From Phycisphaera sp. (lineage in GTDB: Bacteria > Planctomycetota > Phycisphaerae > Phycisphaerales > Zrk34), in contig WGMA01000008.1 in the NCBI GenBank assembly GCA_016125285.1, forward strand, positions 1 through 58,370: a stretch of DNA of 58,370 nt, given 5' to 3'. Shown here piece after piece: positions 15,247-24,484 of this stretch. How positions within the stretch are numbered: position 1 is the stretch's first letter; every line of letters begins with the position of its first letter. The notes below the pieces were generated by a model. That model was not told the origin of the DNA and did not search any database. It saw only the letters and a program-made list of their open reading frames with translations. The translations under genes were made by a program, and so were the position numbers.

Positions 15247-17952
15247 GTGAAACGTTCCACCCTCCTCGCGCTGATGCTGGGCGTCTGTGTCACGCTGGTC
15301 GTGCTCACGATCGATCGGCTCGGCGGCCTGCTGCCGTGGGAACGCCAGAGCATCGACTGGCGCTTCCGCGACGCCCCGCGCCCGCCGCGGCCGATGTCCG
15401 ATCAGATCGTCCACGTCGACATCGACGACGGCGCGATCGACCAGATCGGCCGCTGGCCGTGGCCACGCGCCCGGCTCGCCGAGGCGATCGACGAGCTGCG
15501 CCGCGCCGGTGCGAAAACGATCGCGCTCGATCTGCTGCTGAGCGATCCTTCGGATCCGAAGGACGCCCGCGACGACCGTCAGTTTGCCGAGACGCTGCGT
15601 CGCACGCGGTGCGTCACGGCCGTCACCATCCCCAGCGGCGAGCTGTACGACGACGCGTGGCTCACCGAGCGCGGCTCGGCCGAGCTGAGTCGAATCATGA
15701 CCACGCTGGGCGAAGACATCCGCCTCGAGAATGACGCGGTGCTCGAGCGAGCGGAGGTGACCGGCGATCGCCGACAACGCTACGTCGCGCGGCCGCTGCT
15801 GTTCAAGCAGGCCGCGGCGTGGCGCGTGCTGCAAAACGCCACGCCGCCCTTTGAATCCCTCGACGCCTACGAGCACGCCGTCACGCCCGGGCTGGAGGCC
15901 GGCGTTGGCTATTACATCGAGAAGCCGATCATCGAGTCCGCGTGGAGACAACACCGCGCGTGGCGGCTGATGCGGCGATTCCTCCTGCCGGGCGACACGC
16001 GTGGCACGTTTCGTGACAAGGCGCCGCTGCCGGAGTTTGTCGACGCGTCGAGCGCGGTGGGCTTCGTCGATGTCAAGGATCAGATCGACAGCGACGGCGT
16101 GATGCGCAAGGCGACGATCAAACGCCCCGCAGAGGGCGGATCGGCGGTGCACTTCGCCGTCGCGGCCGCCGCGAGCTTCCGCGGCGTTGATTCCGCACGC
16201 CTGACCGTAACAGGCGACCGACTCAACGTTGGCGACGTGACGCTGCCGTTACGCCACGGCTCGCTGTTCATCGACTGGCCCACCAGTTCGACGGATCCGC
16301 GCTGGCTCGGACTGCTCCGGCAGGACGCCGACGCTCCGCCCGACGCCGGCCACCTGTCGATCCGAACGATCGTCGAGCTCGCCCGACTGCGTCACAGCAA
16401 CACGCGCAACCTCGCCGAGGTCACAAGGTACATTTTGCTCGACATGGGCAACGCGGTGCCCGAGACCGTGCCCGACGACGCGATGCTCAAACCCGACGTA
16501 CAGCGCGAGGTCGCCGACGAGGTCGACTTCGCGTTGTCGGGCCCCCCGCCACGCGACGACGCGAACAACGACGACAAGCGGAAGTATCAGAACGCGGTGA
16601 ACTGGCGGCGGCTCCACCAGGCCGTCGAGGCGGACAGGCCGCTCATCGCCGCGTCCGAGGCGGCGCTCCGTCCACTCGTCGACGGCAAGCTCGTGTTCGT
16701 CGGATGGACCGCCACGAGTTCGATCGCCGACTTTCTGCCGACCGCGCTGGACGATCGAACACCCGGTGTCGTCGTGCACGCGGCGATCGCGAACATGGTG
16801 CTGACCGGGCGGCACGTGCGTTTCATGCCCGCGTGGCTGGAAGTCGTGCTGCTGCTGACGGTCGGGCTGCTGTGCACGGTGATTGCGTCGTCGCTGCCGA
16901 CGCTGCCGTCTTCGATCGCGATGCTGGTGGTGCTGATCGGCTACGGCTCTGCGGCGTTCGCGTGGCTGTTCCCCGCCTACGAGATGCTCGCGCCGATGGT
17001 CGGGCCGCTCGCCGCAGGCGGCGCGTCTTGGGTCGCGTGTACGGCGTTGCAGGCCGCGCTCGCCCAGCGTGAGCGCCAGCGGATCACACGTCAGTTCCGC
17101 GCCCGCGTGTCGGCGCAGCTCGTCGATCACCTCGTCAACCACCCCGACGCCGTCACCGTCAGCGGCGACGAGCGCGAGATGACGATCCTCTTCGGCGACC
17201 TTGCCGGCTTCACCACGATCAGCGAGAACCTCGGCGGACGCGTGACCGTCTCCACGCTCAACCGCTACATGTCCGAGCTGACGCGCCTGCTCATCGAGCG
17301 CGACGCGTACATGAACAAGTTCCTCGGCGACGGGCTGATGGCGTTCTGGTCGGCGTTCTCGATCGACACGCAGCAGGCGGCGAAGGCGTGCGCCGCGGCC
17401 GTCGAGTGTCAGGCGGCGGTCAAGCGGCTCAACGACCAACCCGAGTTCGCCGACATCCCCAAGCTCGGTCTGCGGCTCGGCATCGCCACCGGACGCGTGA
17501 TCGTCGGCGATTGCGGCGCGCCCCCCGCGCTCAACGACTACACCGTCATCGGCGACGCGGTCAACCTCGCCGCACGCCTGGAATCGGCCAACAAGCAGTT
17601 CGGCACGCGCATCCTCATCAACGGACGCACCGAAGAGCTCATCGACACGTCAGGCTCCGGCGACAACGCCGTGCGCCTCCGCGCGATCGGACGCATCATC
17701 GTGGTTGGTCAATCGAAGCCCGTCGATGTGTTCGAGGTCGTCGGTGCGGACATGCCCGACGAGCAGATCGCCCTGACCGAGTCGATGGCGGACGCGTTCC
17801 GCGAGGGCCGATTCGATGACGCCCTGCGTTTCGCGGATCGGCTGGCGGAGCTGTACGGCGAGGCGAAGCTCGTCGGCGTGTATCGGCACGCGGTCGAGCT
17901 GGCGCGGAACGACGACGCGTTCGACGGCGTGCTGCGGCTACAGGAAAAGTAA
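15247..17952 (+). CDS. CHASE2-domain class III adenylate cyclase
   Basis: A 901-residue membrane receptor predicted to make cAMP. A TM helix (about 5-25) anchors a large extracytoplasmic CHASE2 domain (about 30-520; DIDDGAIDQIGRWPWPR and VFVGWTATSSIADFLPT are typical). Several TM helices follow (about 531-605), then the cytoplasmic cyclase domain (about 641-830). Both metal aspartates are present (TILFGDLAGFT and KFLGDGLMAFW). The lysine of NKFLGDG and the aspartate of NDYTVIGD favour ATP over GTP as substrate. The C-terminal tail is short and helical. The gene has a GTG start and follows a FecR-domain gene, a pairing seen in other bacteria. What CHASE2 senses is unknown. Confidence 0.92.
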   Translation: MKRSTLLALMLGVCVTLVVLTIDRLGGLLPWERQSIDWRFRDAPRPPRPMSDQIVHVDIDDGAIDQIGRWPWPRARLAEAIDELRRAGAKTIALDLLLSDPSDPKDARDDRQFAETLRRTRCVTAVTIPSGELYDDAWLTERGSAELSRIMTTLGEDIRLENDAVLERAEVTGDRRQRYVARPLLFKQAAAWRVLQNATPPFESLDAYEHAVTPGLEAGVGYYIEKPIIESAWRQHRAWRLMRRFLLPGDTRGTFRDKAPLPEFVDASSAVGFVDVKDQIDSDGVMRKATIKRPAEGGSAVHFAVAAAASFRGVDSARLTVTGDRLNVGDVTLPLRHGSLFIDWPTSSTDPRWLGLLRQDADAPPDAGHLSIRTIVELARLRHSNTRNLAEVTRYILLDMGNAVPETVPDDAMLKPDVQREVADEVDFALSGPPPRDDANNDDKRKYQNAVNWRRLHQAVEADRPLIAASEAALRPLVDGKLVFVGWTATSSIADFLPTALDDRTPGVVVHAAIANMVLTGRHVRFMPAWLEVVLLLTVGLLCTVIASSLPTLPSSIAMLVVLIGYGSAAFAWLFPAYEMLAPMVGPLAAGGASWVACTALQAALAQRERQRITRQFRARVSAQLVDHLVNHPDAVTVSGDEREMTILFGDLAGFTTISENLGGRVTVSTLNRYMSELTRLLIERDAYMNKFLGDGLMAFWSAFSIDTQQAAKACAAAVECQAAVKRLNDQPEFADIPKLGLRLGIATGRVIVGDCGAPPALNDYTVIGDAVNLAARLESANKQFGTRILINGRTEELIDTSGSGDNAVRLRAIGRIIVVGQSKPVDVFEVVGADMPDEQIALTESMADAFREGRFDDALRFADRLAELYGEAKLVGVYRHAVELARNDDAFDGVLRLQEK

Positions 17953-17965
17953 GGCGCGACCGCGG

Positions 17966-18202
17966 TCAGCGATCGCGTCGCGTTTGCGTGTCGGGGTCCG
18001 TGCGTCGCGCCGCCCACACCACCAGCCGCCACGCCGCAAACATCAGCGCGACCGCCGCGACCGTGGTCGCCACGTGCACCGGCTCGACGACGTAGTGCAG
18101 CGGGCTGCCCGCCGGCGCGACCGTCTCGTGTCCCGGGTGCCCCAACGCCACGCCGCACAGGCTCAACGTCAGCCCGATCCCTGCCGCTGCGATCCGTTTC
18201 AT
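17966..18202 (-). CDS. Small exported membrane protein, unknown function
   Basis: A 78-residue protein with a signal peptide (about 1-21, GVALG|HPGHE), a short His-containing periplasmic part and one C-terminal TM helix (VATTVAAVALMFAAWRLVVWAARR). GGAG lies eight bases before the ATG at 18202. The mature N-terminus (HPGHE) could bind a metal, but that is a guess. It ends 13 bp from the convergent cyclase gene. Confidence 0.6.
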   Translation of the reverse strand: MKRIAAAGIGLTLSLCGVALGHPGHETVAPAGSPLHYVVEPVHVATTVAAVALMFAAWRLVVWAARRTDPDTQTRRDR

Positions 18203-18387
18203 CGTCACACTCCGTCGATGCGTTGCCATCGCGACCCTGCTGTTCGTTCACGCGTTCCGCGTTCGACGCAGCGGCGCGGGATGCGCCCGGCCGACACGCG
18301 GAGGCGCATAGTTTACAGGATCGCCGCACCTCAGTCCCGCGGTCGATGAGCGAACGTGTCACTCGGTGTCACGGTGATGCGGCGCGC

Positions 18388-19731
18388 CTACCTGGGCGCG
18401 TCGACGCCGTCGATCACGCGGAACCGGATCGTCATCGCCTCGCCCGCACTGCCCTTCGCCTGCGGGTCGGCGTACGGTGTGATCGTCAGCGTGTGGGCCC
18501 CGACGCTCGGCCGCCACGCCTTGTAGTCACCGTCGATGTCGCCCGCGAGCGAGTAGATCGGCACGTTCTCGACCTGGCGCAGCGCGTTGTCGTCGAGCTT
18601 GAACCGCACCGATCCGACTCCGCCAACGACCTCGGCGCGGATGTTGAGGCTTCGACCGACACGCGACAGGTCGATCACGTCGTTGTCGCGCACGGGGCGG
18701 ATGTCGCGGTTGGCTGTCGCGTCGACGAGCACGAGGCGATCGACACGCGGCGGGATCGGCAACACATCGAGCGTCACACCCGTCGAGGCGACCGCGTAGT
18801 GCCCCGCAGCGACCTCGACCGAAGCGCGGTCGGATCGCCGCTCAAACCGCACGCGGCCCTCGGTCACCTCGAGCCGGCTTCCTTCGGTCGACGTCGCGAG
18901 CGTCAGGCGCGTGCCCAGCACGGTCGCCACGGCGCCGGGTGTTTCCATCGCGAAGGGTGCGTCGGCTGGCTGCTTCGCCACATCGCCCGTGATGCGACCG
19001 CGTTCGAGCCACACGCGCTTGCCCGCCGCGGTGTCGCTGAGCACGACGACGGAGCCGCTCTCGGCGCCGAGCGACGTGCCGTCGGCGTAACGCCACGCCG
19101 CCCGGGCATCGGAGCCGCACGTGAGCCGATCACCGCTGTGCAGCGACATGCCGGTGTCCGGCGTGACTTCGCGATCGCCGCGATGGATCGTCACGTCGCC
19201 GTCGAACTGTGTCAGCGTGGCGATGCTCGCCGCAGAGGGATCGGCCGGCGTGCCGTCGCCCGAGTTGTCGACGATCGTCGGACTCGGCGCCGTGTTGACG
19301 TGCGCGATCAGCCATGCGCCGATCGCCACGATCGTGACCGCCGCCGCCAGCCCGATCCAGCCGCCGACGCTCGACCGGCGACGCCTCAGCGCGGGATGTC
19401 GTTGTTGCCTCGCCCTGCCGCCGGTGGCGCGCGGCCCGGGCGATGTCTGCGACGCCAACGCGTCCAGCTCGTCGTCCTCGCGCCGCCACTGCTCGACAAA
19501 GCGGTCACCGTCGTTCTCTGCGCGAAGCCGCTCGACCAGGCTCCGCCGAAACACCTCGCCGTCCGCCTCCGCCTCGTGTCGATGCAGCAGGCGCATCGTC
19601 TCTAACTCACGCCGCGCCTCGACGAGTATCCGCTTGTCGCTCAGCGCGTTGAGCAGACGCTCCGTATCGACATCATCGAGCGTGCCGTCGGCGTAACGGT
19701 CCAGCAGCATGTGCAGCTCGTCGCGCGTCAC
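18388..19731 (-). CDS. FecR-type transmembrane regulator (anti-sigma partner of the ECF sigma)
   Basis: A 447-residue inner-membrane protein. The N-terminal cytoplasmic helices (about 1-100, TRDELHMLLDRYADGTLDD) resemble anti-sigma regions of planctomycete FecR proteins. One TM helix (about 118-142) and a periplasmic FecR domain (about 165-310: GMSLHSGDRLTCGSDARAA, METPGAVATVLGTRLTL) follow. The last 115 or so residues are an Ig-like module (LVLVDATANRDIRPV to AMTIRFRVIDG), also present three times in the secreted protein at 20467-24423. The GTG at 19731 overlaps the sigma gene's stop (GTGA), with AAGGGGG upstream, so it is translationally coupled to the sigma factor it presumably controls. 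Confidence 0.85.
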   Translation of the reverse strand: MTRDELHMLLDRYADGTLDDVDTERLLNALSDKRILVEARRELETMRLLHRHEAEADGEVFRRSLVERLRAENDGDRFVEQWRREDDELDALASQTSPGPRATGGRARQQRHPALRRRRSSVGGWIGLAAAVTIVAIGAWLIAHVNTAPSPTIVDNSGDGTPADPSAASIATLTQFDGDVTIHRGDREVTPDTGMSLHSGDRLTCGSDARAAWRYADGTSLGAESGSVVVLSDTAAGKRVWLERGRITGDVAKQPADAPFAMETPGAVATVLGTRLTLATSTEGSRLEVTEGRVRFERRSDRASVEVAAGHYAVASTGVTLDVLPIPPRVDRLVLVDATANRDIRPVRDNDVIDLSRVGRSLNIRAEVVGGVGSVRFKLDDNALRQVENVPIYSLAGDIDGDYKAWRPSVGAHTLTITPYADPQAKGSAGEAMTIRFRVIDGVDAPR

Positions 19732-20303
19732 GTCAGGCCCCCTTCTATGCGGGCGTCGCGGTCCCGCAGGAGCCGCTGCTCGATGCACGACCGCAGCGAT
19801 CCTCGCAAGCGCGACAGCGCCATCGCCACCGACGCCGGCGTGCGCTCGACCTGCAGAGCGATCTCATCGATCGACATGCCGCGTGCGTAGCGCAGGCGGA
19901 CCAGCGAACGGTTTCGTGTCGGCAGGTCGTCCATGCAGCGACGCAGCGCCGACAGGTGCTCGTCGGATTCGTCGGATTGCGGTTTGGCATCGAGCATGAT
20001 CGCGTCGAGTTGCACAACGACCGACGAGACCCGCGACTTACGGTCACGCAGGAAGCGGTAGACCCGGTTGCGACAGATCGTGCGGATCCATGGGCCGAAC
20101 GGCCGGTCGACCTCGAAACGGTCGAGCGCGGCGAAGGCGTCGACGAACACGTCCTGCACGACGTCGAACACGTCCTCGGGCGAGACGATGAACCGGGCCG
20201 CGTATCCGCGCAGCGACGCCTGATACCGCAGCACGACCTCGCCGAACGCCTCGTGGTCGCCCCGCCGCGCCCGCTCCAGTAGTGCCCGCTCCGAGTCACT
20301 CAT
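19728..20303 (-). CDS. ECF-type RNA polymerase sigma factor (Rhodopirellula type)
   Basis: A 191-residue alternative sigma factor. Region 2 lies near residues 20-90 (FGEVVLRYQASLRGYA, DVVQDVFVDAFAALDRFEVDRPFGPWIRTICRNR) and region 4 near 120-180 (LPTRNRSLVRLRYARGMSIDEIALQVERTPASVAMALSRLR, a helix-turn-helix). It is expected to bind RNA polymerase and be held by the FecR-type protein downstream. The ATG at 20303 follows GAGG; an upstream in-frame ATG at 20321 is less likely because it overlaps the -10 box. The family resembles the Rhodopirellula/Verrucomicrobium sigma group. Confidence 0.92.
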   Translation of the reverse strand: MSDSERALLERARRGDHEAFGEVVLRYQASLRGYAARFIVSPEDVFDVVQDVFVDAFAALDRFEVDRPFGPWIRTICRNRVYRFLRDRKSRVSSVVVQLDAIMLDAKPQSDESDEHLSALRRCMDDLPTRNRSLVRLRYARGMSIDEIALQVERTPASVAMALSRLRGSLRSCIEQRLLRDRDARIEGGLT

Positions 20304-20319
20304 GCGATGCCTCACCACC

Positions 20320-20349
20320 ATTATCTACGCGCCAGACGACCGAACGTAA
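20320..20349 (-). promoter_or_regulatory. Possible promoter for the sigma/FecR operon (TTACGT-N18-GATAAT)
   Basis: On the minus strand, TTACGT (20349-20344) and GATAAT (20325-20320) are 18 bases apart. Transcription would begin about ten bases before the sigma factor's ATG, giving a very short leader. Confidence 0.4.
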
Positions 20350-20400
20350 CAGCCGCGGAGACAATATCGCAAGACAATTCGCCGCAGCCGTTTAGCAAGA

Positions 20401-20440
20401 TGCGGCGTGGCATGGGCAATCACCCCCACACCACGCCGCA
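20401..20440 (-). terminator. Perfect 10-bp inverted repeat after the secreted glycosidase gene
   Basis: TGCGGCGTGG at 20401-20410 and its exact complement CCACGCCGCA at 20431-20440 enclose 20 bases. It lies 27 bp beyond the stop of the minus-strand gene at 20467 and before the sigma gene. A strong GC hairpin, but no U-run follows, so it could be a terminator or an operator ahead of the sigma operon. Confidence 0.45.
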
Positions 20441-20466
20441 CGGGTACTCGCAGGCGAAATCGCCGC

Positions 20467-23400
20467 TCAGGGCTTGAGCGTCAGGTCCAAACGCGGCGGG
20501 CTCGCGGCCTTGTTCGAACCGAACCACACGTCCTCGGAACTCGGGCCCTCGTCCATCGTGACGATGAACGTGTAGTCGCCGTCGCCGTGGATCGCGCTGG
20601 ACACGTCGAAGCTCAGCACGGAGCCGATGAGCATCGTGCCGATCTGCGTGTTGATCAGCGTGGTGGGCTCGGGGGCGTTGGCGGCGGTGAGCGTCGACTC
20701 GGTCCAGTTGCTGTGGCTGCCGAGGTGGACGTGGAACGTTCCACTGCCCTCGTCACCCGTCGTCGTGAGGTTCAGCAGCGCCAGCAGCGTGTCACGACCC
20801 GCCGACCCGGTGACCTTGACCTTGAGATAGGCGACACGCTGAACGGACGCGCTGTGCTCGACCTTGAGATAGTCGTTGTCGAAACGGGTGCCGTTTTCCA
20901 GGTACGCGTCGTCGGTGACCGCAACGGTCAGCGGCGCGACGGGCGTGTCGACGACGGTGAAGCTTACCGTCAGCGCATCGCCCGCGTTCCCGCCCGCGCG
21001 GTTGGCGTCGTACGGCGTGGCGGCCAGCGTGTGCGAACCGACGCTCGGTGTCCAGGCGTTGTAGTCGCTGCCGCTGTTGCCCGCGAGGGCGTATACCGGC
21101 ACGTTCTCGGTCTGGAAGTTGCTGTTGCCGTCGAGCGCGAAGCGGACCGACTCGACCGGGCCGACCGCCTCGGCGCGAACGCTGAGGTTGCGGCCATCCA
21201 CCGCGAGGTTGATCACGTCACCGCCCGTCAACTCACGCAGATCCGCGTCGGTGTCGGCGTTGACCAATACAAACTTCGTCACGGCGAACGTCGGCGCCGG
21301 CGCCTCGTCGATCACGTTGAAGGTGACGGTCAGCGCGTCACCGGCCTTGCCCGACGCCTTGTCGGCGTCGTACGGCGTGCCGGTCAGCGTGTGCTGGCCC
21401 AGCGTCGGCGTCCACGCGTTGTAGTCACCGCTGGTGTCGCCCCTGATCGCGTACGGCTCGATGTTCTCCGTCTGATAGTTCGACACGCCGTCGTAGGCGA
21501 ACCGCACGGACTCGGCCGGGCCGACCGTCTCGGCGCGGACCGACAGACTCGTGCCGACGACCCGCAGGTTGATCGTGTCACCGTCGTGCAGTTCGCCGAT
21601 GTCAGCATCCGTATCGGCGTTGACCAGCACGAAGCGCACCACCGCGAGCGTCGGAGTCGGCGGCGCGTTGATCGTGATGCTGACCGTGTCCTCACCGGTC
21701 AGCCCGTCGTTGTCCGTCGCGACGACGCGTAGCGCGTACGTGCCTGCGGAGAGGTTGGAAAGATCCCACGAATACCCGCTCGTGCGCACGCCGGCCGAGG
21801 CGCCGTTGACGAAGAGTTCAACCTGCGTGACCGTCCCGTCCGAGTCCGCGGCCGAGACGTCGACCGTGATGTTCGCCGGGGCGTCGAAGGCGTCACCACC
21901 GCTCGGCGCGACGAACACGACCGTCGGTGGCACGAGCGGAACCTGATCGACCACATTGAAGTGGATCGTCAGGGCGGCGCCCGCGTCGCCCTTGGCGCTG
22001 TCGGCGGTGAACGGCGTGCCGGTCAGCACGTGCGCGCCGAGCGTCGGCGTCCACGGCTTGTAGTCGCCGTTGGTGTCACCCTTCAGCGCGTAGGGTTCGA
22101 CGCTTTCGGTCTGGAAGTTGGACGCGCCGTCGTAGGCGAAGCGTACCGACTCCGCCGGACCGACCGTCTCGGCGCGGACAGACAGGCTCGTGCCGACCTC
22201 GCGGAGGTTGATCGTGTCACCGTCGTGCAGTTCGCGGAGGTCGGCGTCGGTGTCGGCGTTGACCAGCACGAAGCGCACCACAGCCAACGTGACCGGGTTC
22301 GTGTCGTTGACAGTGACGGTGATCGTGTGCTGACCGGTCAGGCCGTCGTTGTCGGTCGCGACGGCACGGAGCGTGTACAGGCCGGGCGTCAGGCTGGACA
22401 GGTCCCACGCGTAACCGCTCGTGCGGACGCCCACCGAGACACCGTTGACGAACAGCTCGACCTGCGTGACCGTTCCGTCGACGTCGGCCGCGGTGGCGTT
22501 GACCGTGAAGCTCGCCGGCGCGTCGAACGCATCGCCGGGGTTGGGATCGATGATTACGACGGACGGTGCTTCGAGCGGCGTGTCGGTCGTACGGGTCACG
22601 AGGACCGCCCAGTCGGCGTTCGTGTTGTTGGGCGCGAGGCCGAGGTTTACCGGGGCGCCGCCCTGCACCGTGGCGACCGTGCCCTGCTGCAACGCCCCGC
22701 CGTTGCGCGGATCGAACCACTCGACCTTGAACGTGCCCGCAACGCCTGTGAGATCAAGTTGCTTGTCGCCGCCGTTCTTGAGGTACACCACGTAAGCCTC
22801 GCCCGGCTTGTACATGCAGTACGCGTCGGTGGCGTTCACCTTCGTGTCGTCCGGCGTCATCTCCCAGAACGGCACGCCGTTGTCATTGAAGAACTGCATC
22901 GCGTACCGACAGTAGTCCCACCAGTTGTCGCGGCTGCGGAAGTCCTGCAGCGTCAGGTCCGATTCGGCGTGGGCGTACCCGAAGTACCACTCGTTGCCCC
23001 AGCCGCCGGCCATGAACGTGCCCCAAACACCGTTCTTCCGGCCGTCCTCGTGCGAGTTGCCCGCGTCGTTGTCGGGCCGCAACGCATGACTCGCGTCGCC
23101 CGGCTCGTCGCACGCCACCGCCCAGATCTTGCCCGCCGCGGCCGAGCGGTCCAGGTAGTTCTTCACCTGGCCGTGCACCCGGCTGAAGTCCGCCTGGTTC
23201 GTCTGCAGCGAGAATCCGGTGAGCTTCGAACCGGGCCCGAGCAGGTCGTAGTGGTTCGAGCCGTTGTGGATGACGATGTGATGGTGATACGGATCGGTGT
23301 CGTAGAAGTACTGCGCCCACGCCTTCTTCTGCGCGGTGATCGCGTCGTTGATCTCTTCGCCGAGGTTCCAGTTCAACGCCGGGTGATGCGCGAAGCGGGC

Positions 23401-24423
23401 GATCAACTCGCGGTAGTACAGCTTGCGCTGCGTGCCGAGATTGCCGCCGTCGAGCAGCAGTTCGTTCTCGGTCTCCTGCGTCTTGAAGTGCAGGAACATG
23501 CCCATGCGTGCGCCGTGCTCAAAGACGATCTCCCACTGATCGAGGCGCGAGACGTCGAGGCGGACGCGCTCGTTGTAGTCGAGGTAAGGGAACACATTAC
23601 GGTCATCGCCGCCGATGTTCATCGTGAGAAACGAGAACACGTTGAGCCCCTCGGACGCGAGGTAGTTGATCGCGCCGATCAGACCCTTGCCCTTGCCGCC
23701 GGCCCACGTCGGGTCGCCCGGCCGCCAGTCCTGCACGTGCGGGCTCCACGTCTTGATCAGGTTGTCCTTGACGCCATCGGTCTTGAACGGCCCGTCAAAG
23801 TCCGCGTAGGCGAGCAGATTCTCCGGCGCGTCGGCGCCCTGCTTGAGCATGTACTCACCGGTGCCGGCGAACCGGAGGTAGCGTTTGCCGACGTAATCGA
23901 GTCGCCCTCGGGCACGCAGGTCCGGGGCGGACTTGTCGGTCGGCGCGATGTTGACGCTGCCGGACTGCCCGTCGAAGAACCCCGCGGAGGATCCACCACC
24001 GTTCGCCGCGACGTTGCCGCCCTGCTTGAACGACGCGGACCAGGTCCACGCGCCGATCCGGTCGGGCGCGAAGTGCACGCGCCACTTGTTGCCGGACGAC
24101 GCGCCGGTGTTCGCCGCGTCACCGTCCGCGGCGTAGTAGCCGGGCACGATGTACGTGGTCCCGTCCGCGTGCGCAAACGTCACGTCGAGGCGGTAGTCGA
24201 GGAACGGGTTGGGTGTAGCGGTCTCGGAGGTGGCGGGTCCGTCGAACGTGAGCGTGACGGTGTGCCACTGCTTCAGTTCGTCGGAGACGGACGCGGCGGA
24301 AGCCGCTCCGGCAGCGACGATGAGCACGGTTATCGCTGCGACGATCGCGACGGTTGGAACGACGGTGGGACAGACGCGGAACGTGCGGCATCGGCGCAAC
24401 GACAGCGTGCGATGGGCGGGCAT
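20467..24423 (-). CDS. Large secreted glycosidase-like protein (DUF5060, TIM barrel, Ig and CBM modules)
   Basis: A 1318-residue exported protein. In order: signal peptide (about 1-43); DUF5060-type beta domain (about 48-140); a glycosidase-like TIM barrel (about 165-520) with acidic candidates in LNWNLGEEIND near 354 and VACDEPGD near 437; a collagen-binding-2-like domain (about 545-610, EAYVVYLKNGGDKQLDL); two Big_7-type Ig domains (A1 about 620-705, A2 about 830-920); three copies of a module starting FVLVNADTDAD (B1 about 714, B2 about 926, B3 about 1047); and a DNRLRE/CBM96-like C-terminal domain (about 1167-1318). The module order is A1-B1-A2-B2-B3. AAGGAGG precedes the ATG. It probably attacks or binds a polysaccharide. 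The B module also forms the periplasmic tip of the FecR regulator next door. Confidence 0.85.
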   Translation of the reverse strand: MPAHRTLSLRRCRTFRVCPTVVPTVAIVAAITVLIVAAGAASAASVSDELKQWHTVTLTFDGPATSETATPNPFLDYRLDVTFAHADGTTYIVPGYYAADGDAANTGASSGNKWRVHFAPDRIGAWTWSASFKQGGNVAANGGGSSAGFFDGQSGSVNIAPTDKSAPDLRARGRLDYVGKRYLRFAGTGEYMLKQGADAPENLLAYADFDGPFKTDGVKDNLIKTWSPHVQDWRPGDPTWAGGKGKGLIGAINYLASEGLNVFSFLTMNIGGDDRNVFPYLDYNERVRLDVSRLDQWEIVFEHGARMGMFLHFKTQETENELLLDGGNLGTQRKLYYRELIARFAHHPALNWNLGEEINDAITAQKKAWAQYFYDTDPYHHHIVIHNGSNHYDLLGPGSKLTGFSLQTNQADFSRVHGQVKNYLDRSAAAGKIWAVACDEPGDASHALRPDNDAGNSHEDGRKNGVWGTFMAGGWGNEWYFGYAHAESDLTLQDFRSRDNWWDYCRYAMQFFNDNGVPFWEMTPDDTKVNATDAYCMYKPGEAYVVYLKNGGDKQLDLTGVAGTFKVEWFDPRNGGALQQGTVATVQGGAPVNLGLAPNNTNADWAVLVTRTTDTPLEAPSVVIIDPNPGDAFDAPASFTVNATAADVDGTVTQVELFVNGVSVGVRTSGYAWDLSSLTPGLYTLRAVATDNDGLTGQHTITVTVNDTNPVTLAVVRFVLVNADTDADLRELHDGDTINLREVGTSLSVRAETVGPAESVRFAYDGASNFQTESVEPYALKGDTNGDYKPWTPTLGAHVLTGTPFTADSAKGDAGAALTIHFNVVDQVPLVPPTVVFVAPSGGDAFDAPANITVDVSAADSDGTVTQVELFVNGASAGVRTSGYSWDLSNLSAGTYALRVVATDNDGLTGEDTVSITINAPPTPTLAVVRFVLVNADTDADIGELHDGDTINLRVVGTSLSVRAETVGPAESVRFAYDGVSNYQTENIEPYAIRGDTSGDYNAWTPTLGQHTLTGTPYDADKASGKAGDALTVTFNVIDEAPAPTFAVTKFVLVNADTDADLRELTGGDVINLAVDGRNLSVRAEAVGPVESVRFALDGNSNFQTENVPVYALAGNSGSDYNAWTPSVGSHTLAATPYDANRAGGNAGDALTVSFTVVDTPVAPLTVAVTDDAYLENGTRFDNDYLKVEHSASVQRVAYLKVKVTGSAGRDTLLALLNLTTTGDEGSGTFHVHLGSHSNWTESTLTAANAPEPTTLINTQIGTMLIGSVLSFDVSSAIHGDGDYTFIVTMDEGPSSEDVWFGSNKAASPPRLDLTLKP

Positions 24424-24484
24424 GACGGCCTCCTTCGTTTGGCGAAACCCCGGCGCCGGGCGACGCGCGGGGCGGGGTCGGTTG

